DNA of 8,962 bases, from the NCBI GenBank assembly GCA_009787035.1, contig WRGV01000052.1:1-8962 (forward strand), read 5' to 3'. The notes below the pieces were generated by a model. That model did not search any database. It was not told the DNA's origin and worked only from the letters and a program-made list of their open reading frames with translations. Position 1 is the stretch's first letter. Every line of letters starts with the position of its first letter. A program made the position numbers and the translations under genes. Source of the DNA: Propionibacteriaceae bacterium (GTDB taxonomy: Bacteria; Actinomycetota; Actinomycetes; Propionibacteriales; Propionibacteriaceae). Of the stretch, positions 1-4,336 are shown in pieces.

Positions 1-204
1 ACAGCGCGCCGATGGCGGTGCACGCATGGGGGGCGCCGGGCACCAGCCCCTCGAACAGCGAGATCGTCACGGTCGATGCGGTCTCCTGCGAGGCGACCCG
101 CACGCCATAGCACCTGGCCCACCCGCAGGATGCCGGCCGCCATGGCATCGGCTTCGCGCCCGTCCGAGCAGGTTTGTCGGCATCGTCAGCGCGATGGCGC
201 TCAT
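1..204 (-). pseudogene. Unrecognised gene start, apparently frameshifted
   Basis: No long intact frame exists here, but the minus strand has coding-like codon use (nearly all third positions G or C) in three consecutive frames. From ATG at 204 it reads MSAIALTMPTNLLGRAR. From about base 153 a frame shifted by one reads EADAMAAGILRVGQVL. From about base 111 a third frame reads YGVRVASQETASTVTISL and continues open to the window edge. Each switch needs removal of one extra base. Joined, they look like one normal protein of unknown family. Either this is a decaying gene or the sequence has two indel errors. Only the 5' part lies in the window. The ATG at 204 is supported by a -10-like hexamer on the minus strand 7 bases upstream. 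An alternative is that a shorter gene in the third frame starts at ATG 148 and the rest is chance. I do not recognise the product. Confidence 0.4.
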
Positions 205-227
205 GGGAGTCAGTCTATGCTGGACGG
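205..227. promoter_or_regulatory. Overlapping divergent promoters, probably leaderless
   Basis: The gap between the two divergent ATGs contains AGTCTATGCT (212-221). On the plus strand TATGCT (216-221) lies 6 bases before ATG 228. On the minus strand TAGACT (217-212) lies 7 bases before ATG 204. Both match the actinobacterial -10 pattern TANNNT, and the spacing would put the first transcribed base at or near the start codon. Neither start has a well-placed Shine-Dalgarno sequence; the nearest purine run for the plus gene, GGGAG at 205-209, is 18 bases away. No convincing -35 was seen. Leaderless mRNAs are common in actinobacteria, so this is a plausible shared bidirectional promoter. Confidence 0.5.
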
Positions 228-917
228 ATGCCGACCAGACCGCCGTCCCGCGTTGAGGTGGATGGGTTGGCGGTCACGGTCGTCCGCAAGCCGATCCGGC
301 ACCTGTATCTGCGCGTGCAGGGCGACGGCATCAGCGTCAGCGCGCCGCTGCGGGCCACGGATGCGCAGATCCGGGACGCGGTGCGGGGTCGTCGGGCATG
401 GATCCAGAAGCACCTGGCGCGCCTGCGCAGCAGGCAGGAGGCGCAGGACCAGGTCGCGGCCCGGGGCCAGGTGATGCTGTGGGGCCGGGCCGTTCCGGTC
501 GAGGACGGCGGTGCGGGCGCCTGGCGCGTCGAACTGCGCGAGGAGGCCGTGGTGGTGCGGGCTCCGTCCAGGGCCACCGCGTCCGCGCGGCAGGGCGCTG
601 TCGAGCGGTTCCTGCGCCGGGAGTTGTACGACGAGATCGCTCGACTGATACCGCTGTGGCAAGCCAAGATGGGGGTGAGTGCGGCCGGGTTCCGGCTGCG
701 CGCCATGACATCGCGGTGGGGCAGCTGCAACATCCGCACGGGCTGGATCACGTTCAACACCGAGCTGGCCCACCGTGACCCCGCGCTGCTGGAATACGTC
801 GTCGTCCACGAGCTGGCCCACCTGATCGAGGCCGGCCATGGCCCGCGGTTCCAGGCCGTGATGGACGCCCACCTGCCCGGTTGGCACACCCGCCGCAAGG
901 CGCTGAACGCGGGGTGA
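228..917 (+). CDS. YgjP-like (DUF45/M48-type) zinc metallopeptidase
   Basis: Predicted cytoplasmic zinc-dependent metallopeptidase of 229 residues, a usual length for the YgjP/DUF45 family. The zinc-binding signature is VVHELAHLIEAGHGPRF: H194 and H198 with catalytic E195 form HExxH, and H204 is the likely third ligand. The family's upstream block SRWGSCNIRTGWITFN (162-177) is intact. The N-terminal 100 residues are the usual beta-rich lead domain with a basic helix (54-70). No signal peptide or membrane segment is seen. I chose ATG 228 because the family alignment begins near VEVDGLAVTVVRKP and because a -10-like TATGCT sits 6 bases upstream, which suggests a leaderless message; the frame stays open upstream to about 174 but codes poorly there. 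Physiological substrates of this family are not well established. ribF begins 57 bases downstream on the same strand but has its own candidate promoter. Confidence 0.88.
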   Translation: MPTRPPSRVEVDGLAVTVVRKPIRHLYLRVQGDGISVSAPLRATDAQIRDAVRGRRAWIQKHLARLRSRQEAQDQVAARGQVMLWGRAVPVEDGGAGAWRVELREEAVVVRAPSRATASARQGAVERFLRRELYDEIARLIPLWQAKMGVSAAGFRLRAMTSRWGSCNIRTGWITFNTELAHRDPALLEYVVVHELAHLIEAGHGPRFQAVMDAHLPGWHTRRKALNAG

Positions 918-937
918 GGTGCGCTGGGTCGCCCGGC

Positions 938-943
938 TACCCT
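938..943 (+). promoter_or_regulatory. Candidate -10 element for ribF
   Basis: TACCCT fits the actinobacterial TANNNT -10 pattern and lies in the 56-base gap between the metallopeptidase stop and the ribF start. A weak -35-like TGAGGT (915-920) is 17 bases upstream and overlaps the previous stop codon. It would give a leader of about 25 bases containing the ribF ribosome binding site. This is seen by eye only; readthrough from the upstream gene is equally possible. Confidence 0.35.
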
Positions 944-973
944 AGAGGGGTCGGGGCTAAGCAAGGAGGACGG

Positions 974-1894
974 GTGTCGCAGACGGTCGTGGTCATCGGC
1001 AACTTCGATGGCGTTCACGTCGGGCACCAGGCGGTGCTGAGGCAAGCGGTGCGGTGGGCAGGGGAGGACGCGCAGGCGGCCGGCCTGGCGCAGCCGCTCC
1101 CGGTCGAGGTGGTGACGTTCTGGCCGCATCCGCTGAGCGTGGTGGCTCCGGCGCATGCGCCCAAGCTGCTGTGCGGCCTGTCCGAGCGCATCGGACGACT
1201 GAAGGCCGCGGGGGCGAGCGAGGTGCGCGTGGTTCCCTTCACGCGCGCGGTCGCGGCGTGGGAACCGGAGACGTTCGTCGAGTCGATCCTGCAGCCGCTC
1301 AACCCGGCCACAGTCGTGGTGGGGGCCAACTTCCGGTTCGGACGCGGCGCGGTCGGCACGCCGGACACGCTGCGCGAGGTGGGACGGTTCGACGTCCACG
1401 CGGTGGATCTGTTGCAGATGTGCAAGGCCCCGGTGTCGTCCACGGCGATCCGCGACGCGCTGGCGGCCGGGGATGTGGCCGCCGCCAATGCGATGCTGGG
1501 CCGGTGTTTCCGGGTGCGGGGCATCGTCGAGCTGGGCGACCAGCGGGGACGGACGCTGGGCTTCCCGACCGCCAACGTGCCCATCGATGCCGGCCTGGTG
1601 ATGCCGGCCGACGGCGTGTATGCCGGCTGGCTGCACCGCGTCGGCGAGCCTGGTGTGCGCCTGCCTGCGGCGATCAGCGTCGGCTCGAACCCCACGTTCG
1701 CCGGGGTGGCCCGGCATGTCGAGGCGTACGTGCTCGACCGCGACGACCTTGAGCTGTACGGCGTCGACGTGGTCATCGACTTCATGGCCCGGCTGCGCGG
1801 CATGACCCGTTTCGACGGCGTGGACGACCTGGTGGCCCAGATGCGCCGCGATGTCACCGCCGTGCGCACGGCGCTCCACCTGGCGCGGTCCTGA
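974..1894 (+). CDS. ribF: Bifunctional riboflavin kinase / FAD synthetase RibF
   Basis: Converts riboflavin to FMN and FMN to FAD in the cytoplasm using ATP. The protein has 306 residues, close to the family norm of about 310. The N-terminal nucleotidyltransferase half shows GNFDGVHVGHQ (GxFDGxHxGH ATP-binding signature) almost at the start, TFWPHPL, VVGANFRFGRG and SSTAIRDAL. The C-terminal flavokinase half shows GRTLGFPTANV, the DGVYAGW strand, and the VEAYVLDRDDLELYG block holding the probable catalytic Glu. The GTG start at 974 is chosen because a strong AAGGAGGA (963-970) precedes it; the gap is short, about 4 bases after GGAGG. The N terminus is about 15 residues shorter before GNFDG than in many actinobacterial RibF proteins, which usually carry a tryptophan-containing lead segment. 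No FMN riboswitch is visible upstream. Its last 41 bases overlap the minus-strand open frame of the DsbA remnant. Confidence 0.95.
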   Translation: MSQTVVVIGNFDGVHVGHQAVLRQAVRWAGEDAQAAGLAQPLPVEVVTFWPHPLSVVAPAHAPKLLCGLSERIGRLKAAGASEVRVVPFTRAVAAWEPETFVESILQPLNPATVVVGANFRFGRGAVGTPDTLREVGRFDVHAVDLLQMCKAPVSSTAIRDALAAGDVAAANAMLGRCFRVRGIVELGDQRGRTLGFPTANVPIDAGLVMPADGVYAGWLHRVGEPGVRLPAAISVGSNPTFAGVARHVEAYVLDRDDLELYGVDVVIDFMARLRGMTRFDGVDDLVAQMRRDVTAVRTALHLARS

Positions 1895-2171
1895 CCAGGC
1901 GCCATGCGGCCGCTGCCTGGAGATAGGCGAGCAGCTGGTTCGAATCGGTGGGCAGGGACCTCAGCGTGAGGACGTGGCTGTTGACCGTGACGGTGGGAAC
2001 CCCATTGACGCCCGCGGCAAGGTCAATCTGTTCCATGTAGGCCACGAATCCGGCCATCATCGACTGGTCGTAGCACGTCTGGAACGTCGTCAGGTCGGTG
2101 CCGGCGATGCCCGCCTGCGTCGCGAACGCCGTGCGCAGCTGTTCATCGGTGAATGCGGTGCCCCGGTGTGG
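1854..2171 (-). pseudogene. C-terminal half of a DsbA/thioredoxin-like protein (remnant)
   Basis: The minus-strand frame running on from the TAG of the upstream membrane protein is open for 105 codons. It contains TAFTDEQLRTAFATQAGI, a conserved-looking TCYDQSMMAGF helix, and AAGVNGVPTVTVN followed by LLAYLQAA. This order (helical insert, cis-proline GVPTVxVN loop, final helix) is typical of the last half of Thioredoxin_4/DsbA-family proteins. The first half, with the first beta strand and the CxxC active site, is absent. No convincing start codon or ribosome binding site precedes the conserved part; the first ATG (2060) is well inside it. The natural end should be near base 1905, and the last 17 or so codons run antisense into ribF and look unrelated. 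A non-functional fragment left by deletion or recombination is most likely. Translation as a short protein, or by readthrough of the TAG, cannot be excluded. Confidence 0.65.
1895..1920 (+). terminator. Possible ribF terminator stem-loop
   Basis: Directly after the ribF TGA, CCAGGC (1895-1900) can pair with GCCTGG (1915-1920) around a 14-base loop that itself contains the palindrome GCGGCCGC (1906-1913). There is no T tract, which is common for actinobacterial terminators. The stem is short and the loop large, so the call is tentative. It lies over the end of the minus-strand DsbA-like fragment. Confidence 0.35.
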
Positions 2172-3050
2172 CTAGCTGCAGAACTCGTCCGCCGGCCACT
2201 CGGCATTGACCTCGACCATCGTCACAGGGTCGTTCGGGTCCGTCCCGTCGGCGTCGAAGTCGAACAGGATGGGCACGCCGTCCATCCTGATCAGCAGCGC
2301 ATTGCCGACGTAGGGGCGTCCGATGACAGTGGCGTCGGGATACGCGGCCTCGACCTGGGCGCGGGTCGAGCCCACACCGATGCCCTCGGCCGTGCGCGGC
2401 GGGTTGGGCGGTGCGTCGACGTCCGGTGCCCCGGAGTAGATCGTCCTGGCCTGGAAGGAGCCGTCACTGGCAGCGGGAGGGGTCGTCGTATCGGCGTCCG
2501 GGTAGTTGAACATGACGATGATGCCGTGTGCCGGGTCGTCCGTTCGGCGGTACGCACAGGGTCCGCCGCCCATGTCCTCGGGATACTGCCAGGTGGATTG
2601 GTAGGTTTCCCCGATCCGATAGGGCCCGATGCCTGTCGATGAGATCAGCCACGGTGTGGATACGGTGTCGCTCGGCGTGGGCGTCGGGGTGGGGCTGGAC
2701 GGCGGGGGACTGGACGGTGGCGGGCTGGACGGGGTTGGGGTAGGCGTGGTTGCTGCGGGGCTCGACGGCACCGCGGTGGCGGGCGTGGACGGCGTTCCCA
2801 GCGGATTGGGCTGGGGGCCGGGCCCGGGCGAGGTGGACAGCAGGTGCACGACGAGCGCGACGACGAGGGCGGCGATGGCCAGCAGCACGGCGATGCCGAT
2901 GCCCGTCCAGATGCGCTGGCGCCGCCTGCCCCGGCGTGCCATCGTCAAGACCCCGGCCGGATCGACCACCACCGGCATGGGGACGGACGCGAACTGGGCG
3001 CGCAGCTCGTCCTCACTCGGGGCAGTAGGGCTCATCTGGTCGTCGCTCAT
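2172..3050 (-). CDS. Single-span membrane protein, probable sigma-factor regulator
   Basis: Protein of 292 residues: a 47-residue cytoplasmic head with a basic stretch (ARRGRRRQR, 38-46), one membrane helix (about 48-71), a Pro/Ser/Thr-rich linker (about 74-128), and an outer domain (about 130-292). The outer domain has two related motifs, TGIGPYRIGETYQ (139-151) and EGIGVGSTRAQVEAAYP (222-238), suggesting an internal duplication like that in some actinobacterial secreted proteins. It has exactly two cysteines, C165 and C291, which could form a disulfide. The start is ATG 3050, sharing ATGA with the sigma-factor stop; an in-frame ATG 9 bases upstream (3059) lies inside the sigma gene. Tight coupling to a SigE-family sigma factor makes an anti-sigma or signal-receiving role likely, but no zinc-binding anti-sigma (HxxxCxxC) motif is present and the head is short. 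The function is inferred from context only. Confidence 0.8.
   Translation of the reverse strand: MSDDQMSPTAPSEDELRAQFASVPMPVVVDPAGVLTMARRGRRRQRIWTGIGIAVLLAIAALVVALVVHLLSTSPGPGPQPNPLGTPSTPATAVPSSPAATTPTPTPSSPPPSSPPPSSPTPTPTPSDTVSTPWLISSTGIGPYRIGETYQSTWQYPEDMGGGPCAYRRTDDPAHGIIVMFNYPDADTTTPPAASDGSFQARTIYSGAPDVDAPPNPPRTAEGIGVGSTRAQVEAAYPDATVIGRPYVGNALLIRMDGVPILFDFDADGTDPNDPVTMVEVNAEWPADEFCS
2692..2736. repeat. Three 15-base tandem units coding a Pro/Ser linker
   Basis: CTGGAC recurs at 2695, 2710 and 2725 inside near-identical 15-base units (2692-2706, 2707-2721, 2722-2736). On the minus strand they code the PSSPP-type repeat of the extracytoplasmic linker. The period is a multiple of three, so changes in copy number would keep the frame and only change linker length. 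Confidence 0.7.
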
Positions 3051-3550
3051 CGCACGCACTCCTTGTCTGCGGCCTGGATCGCCTGGGCGCGCAGCGCCGC
3101 CAGCGCTCGCTGTGCGGCCTGCTTGACGGCGCCCACCGAGATTCCGAGCGTCTGGGCGGTGGTCTGTTCGGAAAGGTCGAGGACGTAGCGCAGCGCCACC
3201 ACCTCGCGCTGGCGGCGGGACAGCGGGGCGAGCATCCGGGTGATCCGGTCGCGCTGGGCGACCGCCTCCGCGATGTCGGCGCCGTCGGCACGGTCGAACC
3301 CCATGGGCAGGTGCGTTTCCCCATGCCGACGCCGTATCCGGTCGATGTTCGCGTGGGCGACCACGGTGCGGGCGTACGCCATCGCGTCCTGTGTGCGCAC
3401 GCGGTCCCAGGCGACGTACGTCTTGGTGTAGGCGTCCTGCACCACGTCGGCCGCCACGTCGGCATCGCCGGTCAGGAACCAGGCCAGCCGGATCAGCCCG
3501 GGGCCGGAGGCTGTGACGAATCGGATGAATTCGTCATCGTTGTGTGACAT
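3047..3550 (-). CDS. SigE-family (ECF-type) RNA polymerase sigma factor
   Basis: Group 4 sigma factor of 167 residues, directing RNA polymerase to a restricted set of promoters. Region 2 spans about 6-76, with the core-binding and -10 recognition helices (FIRFVTASGPGLIRLAWFL, DVVQDAYTKTYVAW, YARTVVAHANIDRIRRR). Region 4 spans about 100-155, with LSRRQREVVALRYVLDLS and the helix-turn-helix QTLGISVGAVKQAAQRAL that reads the -35. The WFLTGD and region 2 pattern fit the actinobacterial SigE-type family (TIGR02983-like) rather than classical ECFs. The start at ATG 3550 is preceded by AAAAGGA (3566-3560) with 9 bases between. Its TGA overlaps the next start as ATGA, implying co-expression with the membrane protein. 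A candidate ECF-like promoter lies at 3644-3617, consistent with autoregulation. The inducing signal and targets are unknown. Confidence 0.92.
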   Translation of the reverse strand: MSHNDDEFIRFVTASGPGLIRLAWFLTGDADVAADVVQDAYTKTYVAWDRVRTQDAMAYARTVVAHANIDRIRRRHGETHLPMGFDRADGADIAEAVAQRDRITRMLAPLSRRQREVVALRYVLDLSEQTTAQTLGISVGAVKQAAQRALAALRAQAIQAADKECVR

Positions 3551-3616
3551 CGCTGCTCATCCTTTTGCCGTGGTGTCGCCTGTGTGCCGAACGGGATTCG
3601 GGGGTCTTCACCCACT

Positions 3617-3644
3617 GATACGCACGATAGCGCCGAAAGGTTAC
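3617..3644 (-). promoter_or_regulatory. Candidate ECF-type promoter of the sigma-factor operon
   Basis: On the minus strand GTAACC (3644-3639) and CGTATC (3622-3617) are separated by 16 bases. This resembles the GGAACC-N16/17-CGTnTn form used by many extracytoplasmic-function sigma factors, which usually activate their own operons. It would give a leader of roughly 55-60 bases before ATG 3550. The match was made by eye to a general ECF consensus, and promoter preferences of the SigE-type subfamily are less well known. Confidence 0.4.
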
Positions 3645-3683
3645 GCCAGGCGGTCTGGTCCCATAGCGCGGATGCCGGCAATT

Positions 3684-3712
3684 CGGCGGCCTGCTAGCCC
3701 GCCTGGTACGAT
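3684..3712 (+). promoter_or_regulatory. Candidate rpsO promoter
   Basis: TACGAT (3707-3712), in the context TGGTACGATGG, is a good actinobacterial -10 hexamer (TANNNT). No strong -35 is present at 17 bases; TTCGGC (3682-3687) lies 19 bases upstream. Transcription would start near 3719 and give a leader of about 95 bases before rpsO. The 264-base gap 3551-3814 otherwise holds the divergent sigma-operon promoter and no gene that I can support. Confidence 0.5.
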
Positions 3713-3814
3713 GGTCCACGCCGTTAGATCGGCCGCGGATGCCCAAGAGCCCTCCCAATCGCAAGGCGGGGGAGCGCCGCGCAGCGGAAAACCACGAAAG
3801 GAGAGCCGTCCACG

Positions 3815-4078
3815 ATGGACCCTCAGACCAAGCAGAAGATCATCGAAGAATATGCCATCCACCCAGGTGACACCGGCTCGCCCGACGTGCAGATCGCGCT
3901 GCTCACCAAGCGGATCGCCCACCTCACCGAGCACCTCAAAGAGCACAAGGGTGACCACCACAGCCGTCGTGGCCTGATGCTGATGGTCGGCCAGCGCCGC
4001 CGTCTGCTCAACTACGTGGCCAAGGAAGACATCGAGCATTACCGCAGCCTGATCCAGCGGCTGGGTCTGCGTCGCTGA
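3815..4078 (+). CDS. rpsO: 30S ribosomal protein S15
   Basis: Small-subunit protein S15, which binds 16S rRNA at the central-domain three-way junction and helps nucleate platform assembly. The product has 87 residues, close to the usual 88-89. The family core is clear: [17 protein letters not shown] (18-34), [15 protein letters not shown] and [11 protein letters not shown], ending in [12 protein letters not shown]. The ATG at 3815 is preceded by AAAGGAG (3797-3803) with an 11-base gap. pnp follows 258 bases downstream, the classical rpsO-pnp arrangement, with a strong stem-loop immediately after the stop. S15 commonly represses its own translation by binding its mRNA leader in other bacteria; the leader here was not matched to any known S15-binding form. 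Confidence 0.97.
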   Translation: MDPQTKQKIIEEYAIHPGDTGSPDVQIALLTKRIAHLTEHLKEHKGDHHSRRGLMLMVGQRRRLLNYVAKEDIEHYRSLIQRLGLRR

Positions 4079-4090
4079 CGCAGTCATAGA

Positions 4091-4112
4091 CCCACCGCCA
4101 CGAGGCGGTGGG
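4091..4112 (+). terminator. Strong stem-loop after rpsO (terminator or processing site)
   Basis: CCCACCGCC (4091-4099) pairs perfectly with GGCGGTGGG (4104-4112) around the loop ACGA, a 9-bp GC-rich stem starting 12 bases after the rpsO stop. No T tract follows, so by actinobacterial standards it could be an intrinsic terminator, a partial attenuator, or the 3' stabiliser and RNase III site of an rpsO-pnp transcript. Confidence 0.65.
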
Positions 4113-4125
4113 GCCAAGCCTTGGC

Positions 4126-4336
4126 GGCCGGGGCGCACCATCATGGTGCCTCCCCGAGCCGTCCATAGTGCCGGGCCACCGATGCCGGCCTTTGGTCCTC
4201 GGTAGTGGCTTGCGGGTCGTACCCGTCCCGGAGGGACGTGCGCATCACCCCGCTGGCCTCGATCGAAGACCGATTGCCGCAGGGGCACCGACTGGTGCCT
4301 GGGGGCACGGCTTCGAACGAAAGGAACCACACCCTC
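4126..4336 (+). promoter_or_regulatory. Structured pnp leader, candidate Actino-pnp RNA
   Basis: The region upstream of pnp holds a chain of stem-loops. GGCCGGGG plus GCACCA (4126-4140) pairs across loop TCA with TGGTGC, CCCCG and GCC (4144-4160), with small bulges. CGGGT/ACCCG (4213-4217/4221-4225) overlaps the alternative CGTCCC/GGGACG (4224-4229/4233-4238). GGCACC/GGTGCC (4284-4289/4294-4299) lies 37 bases before the start codon. The Actino-pnp motif is a known conserved RNA found upstream of exoribonuclease genes in actinobacteria, and the position here is right; I cannot confirm its exact consensus or limits by eye. In Streptomyces the rpsO-pnp spacer contains RNase III-sensitive hairpins, which suggests a role in controlling PNPase level. 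A weak -10-like CATAGT (4164-4169) could also be an internal pnp promoter. Confidence 0.6.

Noticed and set aside
1860..1871. 12-base palindrome CCGTGCGCACGG near the end of ribF
   Set aside because: It lies inside coding sequence and is explained by GC-rich codons; I see no reason to call it an operator or terminator.
215..1879. Long minus-strand open frame opposite the metallopeptidase and ribF
   Set aside because: Same reason: it mirrors two well-supported plus-strand genes and has no family features.
974..1894. ribF as an FMN-riboswitch-controlled gene
   Set aside because: The upstream gap is only 56 bases, too short for an FMN riboswitch, and no such fold is seen.
1851..2642. Plus-strand open frame of 263 codons opposite the membrane protein and DsbA remnant
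   Set aside because: It is a shadow of the minus-strand genes, with no ribosome binding site or recognisable motif.
2692..2736. Short tandem repeats as a possible CRISPR or satellite
   Set aside because: Units of 15 bases without spacers, in frame with a Pro/Ser linker; ordinary low-complexity coding repeat.
4205..4336. Upstream extension of the pnp reading frame
   Set aside because: The extra 44 codons lie in hairpin-rich leader, do not resemble PNPase, and ATG 4337 has a good ribosome binding site at the normal family start.
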